Source of the DNA: Catonia carolina
Taxonomy: Eukaryota > Arthropoda > Insecta > Hemiptera > Achilidae
DNA length: 64,000 bases
Direction of reading: 5' to 3'
Assembly (NCBI GenBank): GCA_035578175.1
Contig: JAQMRL010000004.1
Span: 36,038,401-36,102,400, forward strand
In this document: in pieces, positions 1 to 11,408 of the stretch
How the letters are laid out: each line of letters opens with the position of its first letter
How positions within the stretch are numbered: position 1 is the first letter of the stretch
Made by a program: the position numbers and the translations under genes
Notes under the pieces: generated by a model
What the model was told of the DNA's origin: nothing
Databases searched by the model: none
The model's input: the letters and a program-made list of their open reading frames with translations, nothing else

Positions 1-12
1 TATTATTTAGTA

Positions 13-40
13 TAATAATAATAATAATAGTAATAGTAAT

Positions 41-84
<44 letters not shown>

Positions 85-112
85 ATTTTTTTTTTATTAC
101 TAATTTTTTTTT
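13..112. repeat. ATA/TA microsatellite and T-run
   Basis: The window opens with (ATA)n-like sequence, then an uninterrupted TA run to about position 81 and a T-rich stretch to about 112. The last part of the T-run is the A-tail of the minus-strand SINE that follows. Simple sequence only. Confidence 0.9.
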
Positions 113-266
113 ATTGAGTGATGATGCCTACAAAAGCCTTGGGCTTGTGCGTAGGTAATGATACGTGGTGATTTACAGATGAAAAAAATGCCAGACCTGA
201 CCGGGAATCGAACCCGGGACTCTGGCATAGTAGCCAGTTGCGCTGACCACTACACCACGGGCCGGC
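103..266 (-). mobile_element. tRNA-derived SINE, family S1
   Basis: Read on the minus strand, the element starts GCCGGCCCGTGGTGTAGTGG, has a tRNA-like A-box region (GGTCAGCGCAACTGG) and a perfect B-box GGTTCGATTCC (plus-strand 204-214), and ends in an A-rich tail shown as T-run on the plus strand. This is the RNA polymerase III promoter layout of tRNA-derived SINEs. The first ~75 bp resemble a tRNA, but the acceptor stem does not close and an unrelated tail follows, so it is not a functional tRNA gene. Other copies lie at 26305-26471, 35697-35872 (variant) and 45405-45470 (fragment). Confidence 0.85.
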
Positions 267-330
267 CCGTGGTTTATTTATTTTGTAAATCTTTTAGTTT
301 TAATAAATACTTGTAATTTTAAACTTTTGT

Positions 331-385
331 GTATTATTTATTTAATTACCTAGATCCCGAAACGGACTTGTCACAATATCATAAA
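331..385 (+). repeat. Short shared repeat, copy 1
   Basis: A short stretch containing AGATCCCGAAACGGAC after TATTTAATTACC recurs at 24459-24510 and, degraded, at 60283-60318. It is a fragment of an unidentified interspersed family. Confidence 0.5.
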
Positions 386-1809
386 ATTGTTGTCTAGCAA
401 AAACTCTTTTAGTTAATTTTTGAAAATGTATTATGGAAGATCTTTCAAATGATTTGGTAGGTTGTTATAAATTTGTAACAAATTAATATTACTCAATAAT
501 ACCGTATGTAACTGTCGTCACAAAATACAATATAAAAAACGATACACGACAAATTTGAATTACACAGAAACCGTCTAGTACAAAATATGTACACTAGGGA
601 GACACTATTATGTACTCAGCATAGCGTTTCAATAACAAGGGATTTCTTGGTGGGAGCCAAATATTATCATTCTATAGTGATAACTGTAAAACTCTAACAA
701 GTAAATTATTCATTTTTTAAACCATTTATTATCAAAATTAGTATTTATAAAAATATTTTATACATACAAATATTAATGTTAATAAAAATATTTAAAAAAA
801 TTCAAAAGGTTTCAACATTTTTTCTCATTATTTCCCTAATAAATACATAAATTCATGGAATTTTTATGTACTATTTTTTTTATTGAATATATTTTTATTT
901 CCTTTAGTTCGTTAAATTTTCAGAAATTGTTCAAACTAATTAAAATTTAAAACTTTTTTTAGTTAATATTACACTTATTATTTTCATTTCTCTTTTAATT
1001 TACGGTAGATAAAATACTCCAACGCGTAAACAACCTTCGACCGTAAAATTTAATTCTTATTTTACTTTAATAGACTGTTCTTCAAAAAATAGGAATAACA
1101 TTTTTACGAACCAGCAAGGGTAGATTAATAATTAAACAGAATTTTAGAAAGTAGCAATTAAAAAATATACAGGCTACATATTATTTATTAAAAACTGCAT
1201 TAATTGGATATTTTAGTACTAAGAATTTTACAAACAGTTGAGCTTAAGAGGATCAGATGCGTGACTTTACATATTTTGCTAATTTTAATATTTTCCCTTT
1301 ACAAACTTTAGGCTTGTATTCAAGTAGCTACCGTACTTGAACAGAATGGATTATCTTTAGAATTAATATTACCACCGAAAATTTATTACACACTCTTACA
1401 AAATAATTTGGTGGACAGAACAATAAAAAGTGTAAAAATGTGTTAACTGAATAATGTTAACGCGAAAAAATATGCTGAACAGTTAGTTTAATCATGAAAA
1501 TAAGTTAGACTCTTTAACCTACATAAATCATAATCAGATTTAAGCTTATAAAACGGCAGAAAAATAAAAAATGCGTTATTTACTTTATTATTAACTGCAA
1601 TTCCAAATAATAGTACAAACATACGGTTCACTTACAACTGAAGGTTCTGGCTAAGGAATCGTGTTCCCGATTCAGAGCTCCTTTACAAAATTAATAGCAT
1701 ATCTTATAATATTCTTTCACAACATCTATGCTATTTATAAAATTGAAAATCATCTCAAATTCTCAAAAATTCCAAATTTTGCAAAACGCACTTCAAGTTT
1801 AAATAATTG
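386..1809. other. AT-rich, no gene seen
   Basis: No frame with recognisable protein similarity and no structured repeat was found. Short frames here (for example at 1661-1891) run into the R380 repeat and look like chance frames. Confidence 0.5.
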
Positions 1810-2175
1810 TTGTTGTTTAGGTCATCAGCCGAAAGACTGGTTTCACCCTCTAGAGGTTTTACTAAGTAAAATGAGAAGTGAGGTGTTTTAAAATTGCCTT
1901 ACTGAGTAGAAAAGTATGCTTATCAGCATGCCCGGTCCCTCTGAAAAGCATCTACTTTCCACCCTGCAATAATGACACCTTCGTTTCATTCATCACAGGG
2001 TCTGAGATAATGAAATTCATTACTTTCAGAGGAGATAACTCTGATTAGCGTCTTTTACACCTCTACCTCTTCTGTTCTTAAATGATTTAGTAATTTAATT
2101 GGCTGATCAATTGGTAAGAAACACAGCAATTATTTAAGACCTTGAACTAGCAGACAATTCAAGAAAATATTAGAC
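1810..2175 (+). repeat. R380 interspersed repeat, copy 1
   Basis: This is a near full-length copy of the most abundant repeat family in the window. It starts at GTTTAGGTCATCAGCCGAAA, which can form a small hairpin (CAGCC-GAAA-GGCTG in good copies), followed by the palindromic GTTTTACTAAGTAAAA. Later landmarks are ACAGGGTCTG, CTCTACCTCTTCTGTTCTTA and AACTAGCAG. No coding potential was seen. It is likely a non-autonomous element (SINE- or MITE-like), class undetermined. Confidence 0.8.
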
Positions 2176-3363
2176 TTTTAGTGTTACATATAAGGTTAAT
2201 AACAATTGGATTTGTATGGAATATAGTACACGTTGTTATATCAGGAAACAAGAAGACGATTCAAAAATTGGTTAATTCCAAACAAGCCCTAGTTCGCATT
2301 AATTGGATTGGAGAAAGTTACAAAAATAATGTACAATTTAAAAAAAATAACTATAACAACTGTTTTTAATTTTCTCTGTAATTCGTGATCCTCCCCATAC
2401 ACGTCCTGCGACCCCCCCCCCCCTCCGGGGGTTACGACTTACGGTTGAATAACGCTGATCTAAGATTATCAAATAGTCGTTAATTTATTGCCTACACGAT
2501 TTTTTATCTTAAAATGGAAAACAGGTTTCCGCTTATTTTCTATTCCCATTAACTACTCACCAAATTGTTTTTTACTATGCGGTCGAAAGGAGTAACTACT
2601 CAGTATAATAACAAATTTAAAATTAAATAAAAAAATATCATTAGCTATTATATAGAAAAAGATAAAAATTTAAAGTTGAATACATGAATGATATTTTTTA
2701 TTTAAATTTTTATTTCAATTACTGTAATGAATTGAAAAGATTTTTCCTAAAAGGAAATGCAGCATGAAATGAGGGTAAAGTAACAATATTTAAGCCTTCT
2801 CTTTTATATAATAGGAGAGACTTGAGTTAAGATTTAAGTAAAATAGTTACTACTGCTTAGAAAAGGATACAATGAACTAGCTAGTTATATGAAAAGATTA
2901 GGGTCAGTCAGTGAGATCATCTGGAAACGAGTATAGGAAGAGTCGAGGGTGGGAAACAAAAGCCTTTTCCTTCATTTTCTCCTCTTCTTCTTCTTCTTTA
3001 CTTCGCATTCTGGCAACGAACTAAAGTCTGTTACTATATTGTTTGGTAATACAGAAAAGTTTACTGCCACTATTTATATAAGCTTCTGTTGTACATAACA
3101 AAATCATTTTGTTTAATTATTCTGTTTAAAATAATATATAGAAAAATATACATTTTAGGTTCGTTTTAATTTAAATGAAAATATCAAATAGGTTTATATT
3201 AGCTAGTATTTACTTGCACATACTATTTTTAATTGTTTTAAGATTTTATGGAATTGACTGTTTACATTAATGTTCAACAATACAGTTCTGTTTCATAATT
3301 TGTAAGATATTTTCTAAATTTGAAATGTATAAAAATAAGTTCATTAAATGTCTGGATAGTGTT
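2176..3363. other. AT-rich, no gene seen
   Basis: Apart from the poly-C tract and a short CTT-rich run near 2980-3000, no gene or repeat was recognised. The short frame at 2181-2369 shows no known motif. Confidence 0.45.
2412..2423. repeat. poly-C tract
   Basis: A run of about 12 C residues followed by TCCGGGGG. Simple sequence. Confidence 0.8.
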
Positions 3364-3640
3364 TTTTTACTTTCTTTTGCCCTATATGAATTTATAAGAG
3401 AGGAAAGTATTGTTTATATGTTGATGTTTTCATAATCGAGTTTTCATCGTAATTTTACGGTTTCAGGTCTCCCTGAACCTAAAAATCATGTTTTCAGTGA
3501 ATGGTCTGGGTGTGAACATAATATCTGAAGAACAGAACGGCGAAAAAAACTAAAATTTTGAACTAACGTTAAGTATTACAAGGGTATGCGACCAGAATAA
3601 TTTCATAAAAATTGGCCAATCGGACCTAATCTGAAGTTAC
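3364..3640 (+). repeat. Repeat family F2, copy 1, left part
   Basis: This stretch matches 6711-6905 in order: TTTACTTTCT, GAGGAAAGTATTGTTT, GATT/CGAGTTTT, AGGTCTCCCTGAACC, GCGATTGGTCTGGG-like and GAACAGAATATCT-like words. The two copies are clearly related but diverged. The matching right part resumes at 4656 after foreign sequence, so the copy appears interrupted. Class unknown. Confidence 0.6.
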
Positions 3641-3649
3641 CTTTTGGTG

Positions 3650-4150
3650 CTTGCCAGTAGTAAAAGTTTCCCCAGGCCGGGTTACGAGCCCAACGCTCGA
3701 TAGTCCAGTGATGAGACTGCTACCTTAGAGCCTCTACAGACCTCTACGGAACCATTTGGAGACCCACCGCCCTCTCCACCCTTTCCACCATTGAGGTGGA
3801 AAAATCCACCTTTGAGACTGTTGACCATTTTTCCGGGCTCAATTACCCTCAATTTTATTTGGGTTGATTCCCTAGGCTCTTCCGCCCTTCACGCCGTTAA
3901 GAATCCTCCATCTCTGCCGTGAAGACCGTTGACCAGGTTTCACCTCTGTTGATCCGCGGGTACTTTTTTGACTATTCCTTATTCGTACCTGCCTGAATAT
4001 CTGCAGGACATTCCTTATCAGCCTTTGGGACACGCCGTGTCGGGGTTGAATCCCCCATCTCAGTGTCTTATACAAGGTTAAGCTTAGCCCCTGCTCGATT
4101 CAGAGCCAAACCCTCGCACGTGCTGACCGAGCACGGCTATTTAGGGTTAA
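3650..4150 (-). repeat. GC-rich block with tRNA-like segment
   Basis: A ~500-bp block markedly richer in GC than its surroundings. On the minus strand its end (about 3740-3672) reads GGCTCTAAGGTAGCAGTC then a TTGGGCTCGTAACCC box-B-like segment, resembling a degenerate tRNA head. A similar tRNA-like head is at 23259-23335. A 67-codon minus frame at 3872-4075 has no recognisable similarity. It is probably an inserted repeat of unknown class. Confidence 0.4.
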
Positions 4151-4204
4151 ATATTTTTAGGATACTTAGTAAGCAAGATTTTCTATGACAAAGATGAGAC
4201 GTAA

Positions 4205-4645
4205 GTGAAAAACTGGCAAAATTCAGCGCTAGATGCGATTTTATTCGCAGGACAATAGGGGGAAAACGAGAAAGGACTTCCAAATTAAATTTTATAGAGC
4301 AATGGTTGTACCACTCAGAACATATGGGAGTGAAACATGGGTGTCATAACAGAAGAATCAATCTCGTATACAAGCTTCTGAAATGAGATTTTGCGGGAAG
4401 TCAAAGGTTGTACCCGGTTAGATAGGGTACGTAACGAAGCTATCCGCACCGAATTAAATGTTCAGTCACTGTTGGAAACGTTAAGAATATGTAAGAGAAA
4501 CTGATCCAACCATTCACTTCACATGCCAGTTCACAGACTTCCTCTGCAAGCATAGAAATATAAACCTAGAGGGAAGCGAGGCTTGGGAAGACCTGAAAAG
4601 AGATGCATGCCGGAACAGGCCATTGAGCCTAATCCTTGAAAGATG
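4205..4645 (+). pseudogene. RTE-type LINE 3' end (decayed)
   Basis: Fragments of the C-terminal part of an RTE-type LINE polyprotein are readable on the plus strand: KFYRAMVVPLRTYGSETWVS, then QASEMRFC, KVVP and RVRNEAIRTELNVQSLLETL. Further on come a GRP-like segment and a tail that reads MPEQA before a GATGATGATGAT end. This is the region after the reverse transcriptase that in intact elements reads like FYKTMAVPTLLYGSETW. Several frame changes and stops show it is dead. Only the 3' end is present, as expected from 5' truncation. Confidence 0.8.
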
Positions 4646-4655
4646 ATGATGATCG

Positions 4656-5530
4656 GCCAACCGGAAGTAGTAGTTTATTTGTGAAATTTTTCAATTTTTT
4701 TACGATTTTCTCAAAAAGGCTCCTAAAATTGTTTAAACAATTTTTAGGTTTAACAACATTTTTTAGGTTATACATGATAAGTTAAGTGTCATGGCTACTA
4801 AAATTCATGGTACTACCGTGTTCTCGTAGTAAAATCTTTTTTTAGATTGCGGTCTTATTATGCATTTTACGACAAAACCGTATTATAATCAAAGTTGTTG
4901 TAGAAAATGAAACCTACATCTTTTCTTTCTTTTATTTTTAATTATTTTTATTAGCAAGATAAAATCGTGTGATTTTTTCACAGCAAATTTTTTTAGTTTA
5001 TTTTGTGTCTCATAGGACATATCAAGAACGTTTAAGTAAATTTATTACATGGTTTTAAGTTTGTAATCTTTTGATAAGAAATTTGCAGATGGAACGCATT
5101 GGTTTACAAATTCTGAACATTAAAAGAAATCTGTTTTATTCTGCAAATGTTGTTCTGTAATTGGTAGCATTTTTTTAAATAATTGTCATCTATCATTTTC
5201 TGTCCGTACGTGACACCAAGATGTCAGAAACTACAAAAGATAGAAACGAAAGGTTTTTGGTTTCATAATCTACATAAAAAGTTAGTAGACCAAAATTGAG
5301 ATTACAGTTCCGATTTGACCGAAAGTGGCCCAAAATCGGAAGTTAAAATCAAAGTCGGAATTTGGAAACAAAAATATTTCATTCGATTCCTCTTAAAGTG
5401 TAGATACAGAAATCATTGGGTATCAGTTCCGGTTTTAACCGGAAGTTAAGTTCAAAGTCGGAATTTGGAAACAAAAATAGTGTCATTCGATTCCTCTTTA
5501 AGAATAGATACAGAAATCTTTAATGGTATT
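4656..5530 (+). repeat. Repeat family F2, copy 1, right part
   Basis: Resumes family F2: the segment with CGTGTTCTCGTAGTA, TTATGCATTTTA and AAAGTTGTTGTAGA parallels 7063-7165. It ends in two adjacent related subunits (5306-5413 and 5425-5518), each carrying CGGAAGTTAA, AAAGTCGGAATTTGGAAACA and TAGATACAGAAATC. A reverse-oriented related stretch lies at 35120-35445. Confidence 0.55.
5306..5518 (+). repeat. Tandem duplicated ~110-bp subunit
   Basis: Two head-to-tail subunits begin at GTTCCG (5306 and 5425) and end at TAGATACAGAAATC. They share CAAAGTCGGAATTTGGAAAC exactly and differ by several small indels. They form the 3' part of family F2. Confidence 0.75.
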
Positions 5531-6704
5531 TGCTATAGATCACAAGTAAGTTTTTTTTAAATTGCCACCAACTATTAGACGCGTCGTCTCAAGAAAATTA
5601 TTTTTATGTATCAATAATTTTTGTAAAATTCTTATAGTTTCATTTTCGTAGTCACTAATAACCTTTGGTGTAGACGTGATTTTAAATCAGTAACAACTAA
5701 CATTAAATATTTCCGTCAAAACAAAACACTGATGTTGCGAATTTTTTTTTAGTTTGTTATTAACCTCGTTATTTCTGCTTTAACAATATCCAAGTGAGTA
5801 AATAAAAGTAAAAGAAATAAACTTTAAGGAGAGGACAACTTGATGCAGTCAAGACGCATAAACTACAGTCTTTAAAACACGGTAGGTGGTCCGGGTAGCT
5901 TCTCTAGAGAATCTTAACATTGTCACAGTCGGTGGTGTTCAAGAAAGAGAAGATACTACTGACAAAAGCAAGAAAGAATAAATATATATATAAATATAGG
6001 GATTAGAATAAGAAGAACTAGTGCAGTTATCTGTCTGCCTGTCTGTCTGAACGTCAGTGTAAATTTGGATTATTGCCAAGAAACAAAAGCATTTTTTTAT
6101 TCTTCTCTTTTTGTTGTTCTTCACACCACCTGCTGTCTAAAATCTCTCTCATTCTCTCTCTCTTTCTCCTTCCTATTTTTGTTTTAACAATGTGTTATGC
6201 GATTCGCCAGAATTTTAACTGTTTTCAATTGTGCCAGAAATGAAGTTCGTTGTAACATTTTACTAAAATAAAATATGTAAGTTGAAATTCATTAATCAAT
6301 ATGATAGGTGTGCGTATTACCCAGCCAAATTTTACGCTATAAATGCTTTTATCCTAAACACTTTTAACAATTGTAAATTTTTATTTATATTTATAATAGT
6401 TACCAAGCCTTAACAAAATGTTTCATTCTTATTTTTAAGATTATTTGACAATGGTGAAACTATGTTAGAACAGAATATTTATGTGCCTTACTTAAAAAAA
6501 ATCTCCTTCCTTACTCTTTTAAAGAAATATTTCTTAATTAGATTTTTGTATTAAAGAACAGGTATTAGAATGAAGCCGTTTTAATTGCTATACTTTCCTT
6601 TTGTACTGTCGTGAAAGTTTGGATTCATCTTGATCCAAAATTTTAATACATCCTCTCCAAGATGTCTTTTGATGTATTCCTAAAATATATACTCAAATCT
6701 CACG
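5531..6704. other. AT-rich, microsatellites only
   Basis: Contains a CTGT/CTGC-rich run near 6028-6050 and a TC-rich run near 6143-6175. No gene was recognised; the minus frame at 5939-6124 is made of these simple repeats. Confidence 0.5.
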
Positions 6705-7375
6705 TTTCTTTTTACTTTCTCTTGCCTGTATGAGTATATAGGAAGGAAGTATTGTTTTCATGTCGATTTTTCGTAATCAATTTTTTACCGAATCTACTCG
6801 TTTTCAGACCCCGTGAACCCAAAAACATGCTTTTAGCGATTGGTCTGGGCGTGTGTGTGTGTGTGTGAACAGAATATCTCAAGAACGGAAGATCTTACGA
6901 ACTCAATACTTGTAACTTAACAGGTATTACTAGAGGTAACAGATTTTAAATACTTTTAAATCGCCTCATTAACTACAATTTTTATGTTCTGTAAACTAGG
7001 GTAGGCGCCATGTCTGCTGAAATTCTCGAAAAAATAAATTCTCGTTCTTGTAAGACTGTGTTCTTGAGAAGGCTGTGTTCTCTTGTAGAAAAAAAATGTT
7101 TTTTTTTAAGATTCAGCCTTAATATGCATTTTAGCACAAAAATATATAATAAACGTTGTAGACAGTTTAAAAATCTAATACTTTTATTTTAAAAATTTTT
7201 GTATAAGGCTTAGTTTAGCGGTAATTAGTAATTTTCTGTTTTTTTTTCATAAAAATTGTAAAACAAACAATTTTTTAATATTTCGGCCGTAGTATCCATT
7301 AACGACAAATATTCATATAATCAAATTTATAGAAAATTAAAAGATCTACAAGTTTTATTACGAGCATTTTTCTCT
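6705..7375 (+). repeat. Repeat family F2, copy 2
   Basis: Second copy of the family described at 3364-5530. It includes a GT microsatellite (6851-6868), GAACAGAATATCTCAAGAAC, and the TGTGTTCTCTTGTAGAA / TTAATATGCATTTTAG segment. The 60-codon frame at 7010-7192 falls inside the repeat and is not considered a gene. Confidence 0.6.
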
Positions 7376-8137
7376 ACAGAGCCTAGTTTAGCGTGAAAGA
7401 GTGATTTTCCGTATTTTTAAGCCAAACTGAGGTTGATTTTCATTGTGCGTCTTTCACTCATGATGAAAGTAAGGTTATGTTTTTTGAGGTTAGTTTTTTG
7501 TTTATTTCTAAAATTAGGTTATATTATTCATTAATTGCATTAGCAAAAGAAAGTCGTGTGAGTGTTTCACACCAAATTTTCCAATATAATTTCGAAATTT
7601 TGAAACTCTCTATAACCCATGTGGAAGTACGAAAGCCAGATTTTAACTTGGCAAAACCGCCTGTTTCAGCTAAATCCAAAGATTTTAGTCACATACTCTC
7701 CGACTTAAGAAAACGCTCCTTCGTATGAAACACAACATTTCAAACGGACTTTCATGTACCTAAAGTTACTGATTCCTTTCCTGACTTTGAAAAATATTCG
7801 AATAAAGATGATCGAATAAACTATTCACAAACCGCAGTTCATGGACTCCAAATAGTTCAGATGGCGAATAAAGTAAAATAATATCACTGTTATACCATTC
7901 ACCATCAAACGAATAATACAAATCTTGTGTGAAACACTCATACAACTTTCTCTTCCCAATGCAAATAATTAACAATATAACTTAACATTGGTAATAAAAC
8001 ATTAGAAATAAACAAAAAAACTAACCTCAAAAGAACATAACCTTATTTTGATCATGAGTGAATGATGCAAAATGAAAATCAATCTGTTTGGCTAAAAAAT
8101 ACAGAGAATCACTCTTTCACGCTAAACTAGGTTCTGG
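7376..8137. repeat. Foldback repeat with ~200-bp inverted arms
   Basis: The left arm (about 7376-7585) and the reverse complement of the right arm (about 7905-8137) share, in order, CCTAGTTTAGCGTGAAAGAG, TTGATTTTCATT, CACTCATGAT, AAGGTTATGTT, TTGAGGTTAGTTTTT and GAGTGTTTCACAC. The arms are imperfect, with small indels, and enclose ~320 bp of non-repeated spacer. Short frames at 7477-7728 (+) and 7766-7975 (-) straddle arms and spacer and show no known motif. It could be a foldback transposon or an inverted duplication. Confidence 0.75.
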
Positions 8138-8699
8138 GCAGTTTACGGGTCAAATGAGACAATAATCACACGGGTAAGAGAGATACAGAAGAATAAACTA
8201 TGTCAACGCAATTTGGGGTACATTCTGATAACAATACTAGTACAATGCATTTATTCGTATAACTTCCTATTTTCGGGTCCTAAATGTAGCTGCTAGGAAC
8301 TTCATAAATTTACTCGTATTCGAATAAAATGTTTTTTCGAAAAAAAATCGTTCAATATGAAAACTATTCATTCGTCCCAAAAATAAATTTAACTACCGGA
8401 ACCCCACAAGCTTTAGAAAATGAAAATCTTCCTGGTAATCCCCCCCCCCCCCGAAAGATGTCTACACAGATCTAAAAGCAGAGACGTTGTAAGATAGCTT
8501 TCAATATAATTAGTCCCTACAAAAGTCACTTCTAAGCAAATTGATCAAAATAAATTTAATCAACAAGTATATCTTTAGACTTCATTTTGTTTAGTATTGT
8601 AACCCTTATATAAAAAATACAAGAGATACTATTCCAGGACTTAGTAACCAATCAATTTTTAAGCCAAAAACCATATAAAACCATTAAGTTTACCAATTA
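8138..8699. other. AT-rich, no gene seen
   Basis: Contains a 13-base C run (8440-8452). Nothing else recognised. Confidence 0.5.
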
Positions 8700-9103
8700 G
8701 TTGTTCAGGTAAACAACTGAAAGGATGGTTTGAATCTCTAGAGTCTTTACTAAGTAAAACAAGGAGAGAGGTTCTTTACCATTTCCTTCGTCATTGAGTG
8801 GAAAAGTTAGATTATTAGCATGCCAGGTCTTCTGAAAAGCATCTACCTTTTACTCTGAAAATTAAACCTTCACTTTTTTTACCACAGGGTCTGGCTCTAT
8901 AATGAAAGTCATAACTCTCAGAGGAGATTACTCTGACTAGTATCTTTTACAATACCTTTTCTGTTCTTAAATACTTCAGTTATATAATTGGCTGAATATG
9001 TGATAAGAAACAGAACTACTTTTTGTAGCTCTGGAACTACCAGATTGAGTGTAAATAATTTAACACTCCACCTTCCTGTTATGGACAACCGATTAGTTGT
9101 GGC
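8700..9103 (+). repeat. R380 repeat, copy 2
   Basis: Full-length but diverged copy. Landmarks: GGTTTGAATCTCTAGAGTCT, TTTACTAAGTAAAAC, CACAGGGTCTGGCT, CTCTCAGAGGAGAT and the 3' terminus AACACTCCACCTTCCTGTTA with GGACAA. Confidence 0.8.
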
Positions 9104-9461
9104 TCTATTAATTTAAGTATGGCTTTTTTTCAATAAGGTACCTAAAACCCAGGCGAAACATTCAGCCAACTACAACTGGTTAACACAGTTTTGAAACCTA
9201 TATTTATATGAAGTTTTTCCTTATTTTTAGCTCTAGAAACAAAACATATCCTGAGAGATTCCCACGCAGTTTATAATCATAAGTATATTTGCTTGATACG
9301 AAATACAGTTGTTGGTATTTTAATTCAAAACAAAAATTCTACAACCTCAGCTCTTCCAAGTGAGAAATGAGAATTACTCTCGAATGAGAGAATGATTACT
9401 CTATCTTCCAATGGGAATTATTACTATTATTTTTAAAAAATCTGGAAGAAGCGATTTAAAG

Positions 9462-9670
9462 AAATTGGAAGAAGCGGTTTGCTCTGCTTGTACTCTTTTT
9501 GCCTCTCCCACTTCTGTTCATCGATACTATTCCCCTATTGTCGATCCGGTTTTTAATCATCGCTGACGTTGCTCAACTTCTACAAAGATGCACTTAGAGG
9601 GGGAAATCTTTCCCAGTCTTCAGTTGGCCCATATGCACAGGAAATGTTTTACTATGTTGTTCTGTTTTAA
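9462..9670 (+). repeat. Repeat family F3, copy 1
   Basis: Matches 31620-31843 over ~210 bp: AATTGGAAG, TTGTACT, CATCGATA, TTAATCAT, CGCTGACG, TTAGAGGGGGAA, CCCAGTCTTC and GTTGGC. Diverged; no coding potential was noticed. Confidence 0.65.
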
Positions 9671-10589
9671 AACAAAGTATCACTAGTCATCATTTATGAT
9701 CCATAAGAGTGTAACGATTATTGGTATACTACTCGCCTTCAAAAATAACCGCGCTGATAGGGATTAAATTCACGTGCATAACTAACGCGTTAAAAGGTTT
9801 AGAATATTAGCACACGTTTAATTAGCAGAGTTTAATAAAATTTATATACAATTTTCTATCCGAGGTAAAGATTTTTTAAATTATTTTTTTATTATAAATA
9901 AACAGTGTATTAAAAAGTTTTATATCAACACATAATATTGTTTAATTTGATAAAACATTGATATTGAAAAATAATTGCCATTACGTTAGTTAAACTTTCT
10001 GACCCCATTAAAATTGAATAAGCTATATTAAATTCAAATATAATATAGAATTTTAGACTACATATTTGAACCAGCGGAGAGGGAATTGCAAAGCGGTGGC
10101 CTGCTAGCAGGATTATTCCTAATCTATTATTCCTACTATCTTCATTAGAGATTCCCGTGGGACTCAGTACACGCTTACGGTCTATAGTGGGCCATAACAT
10201 CTTCTGCCTCTAATTTCCTTTTCAAATTGTCATTTCATATTAATTCAACGTTGTGTTTTAGAATTCAAGTAAGTATAAAAATTTTTTATTACGATTTTAA
10301 ATGGAGTTCTTTTTAAGATGTAATTTTATCAAGCCTAAAATTTAATTGATTAATAAAATATTTAATAAAGGATCATTTAAAAAGAAAATTAAAGTTTAAT
10401 TCAATTTTTTTACATTATTTTCTTTTCTTTTCACACTGTACGAAGCAAATTATCAGGGTAAGAATAATTCTCATATTATCATAAATATATATATTCGTTC
10501 TCAGTAATTAAAATTACCATTTGACAAAGAGTAATAATATTTTGTAATTTATCAATTTGCTAATAAATAGTGGTTGTAAGTGTAAACCT
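9671..10589. other. AT-rich; one unassigned minus frame
   Basis: A 91-codon minus-strand frame at 9925-10200 covers a slightly less AT-rich stretch near 10070-10200. I do not recognise its product, and it has no signal peptide or catalytic motif that I can see. It is probably a chance frame or transposon debris. Confidence 0.35.
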
Positions 10590-11404
10590 ACAAAGTATTT
10601 CGCAAGTTTTTTGTTCTAAAAAAAGTTATTTCAAAAACACACGTTTAATGAGATAATTATATAATTTAGTAAAAATACTGTTTTTGAAGAAAAAATCGTA
10701 TTTTTTTTCAAATACATCGTCATTGGTCAACTATTTATTTCACAGATTAACATAATATTTGACAGGATTGTTCTGTAATAATTATGGAAAACAATGATGC
10801 AATAAAATTTAACAGAAAATTATTACTTTTTAAGTTACGAGGTAAAAATAATTTTTTAAAAATCGCGAATCGTGACAAAAAAGTCAGAATGCCTTAAACT
10901 TTTCGGTTTTTAAAGATAATTGCACACATTTAGGAAATTATTTAAAGAGAAAATTTTCAATTAAGTTTTAGTGAAAGAATTATTAAATCGCGGTTCAGCC
11001 AATTTAAACAACTCTTTCACTAAAAATTAATTGAAAGTTTTCTCTTTATTTCATTCCCTACATGTATAAAGTTATCTTTAAAAACCGAAAAGTTTCTCGC
11101 ATGCTCACTTTTTTATGTCATGTATAGCGATTTTACAAAATGTATTTATTAAAATACCTCGTACCTTAAAAAGTAAGAATTTTCTGTTAAATTTTATTCC
11201 ATCAATGTTTTCCATAATTATTACAGAACAATCCTGCAAATATTATGCTAATCCGTGACGTAGTTGTTGAACAATGACGATGTATTTGAAAAAAATACTT
11301 TTTTCTTCAAAAACAAAACTTTTATTAATAATTATACTTTATCTCATTAAGCGTGTGTTTTTGAAATGATTTTATTGACCAAAATAACATGCGAAATACT
11401 TTGT
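10590..11404. repeat. Long palindrome (~390-bp inverted arms)
   Basis: The left arm (10590-~10980) and right arm (~11012-11404) are inverted copies meeting at a ~32-base loop. Outer ends: ACAAAGTATTTCGCA and TGCGAAATACTTTGT. Matching internal blocks include the TGTTCTGTAATAATTATGGA / TCCATAATTATTACAGAACA pair and the AACTTTTCGGTTTTTAAAGA / TCTTTAAAAACCGAAAAGTT pair, and GTGAAAGA opposite TCTTTCAC at the centre. Arms pair along their whole length with scattered mismatches and small indels. A transcript would form a very long hairpin. No frame of note. It may be a foldback element or a hairpin-RNA source. Confidence 0.9.
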
Positions 11405-11408
11405 TTTA

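Noticed and set aside
191..266. tRNA gene
   Set aside because: Good A- and B-box words, but no acceptor-stem pairing, and the copy is followed by the SINE tail seen in other copies.
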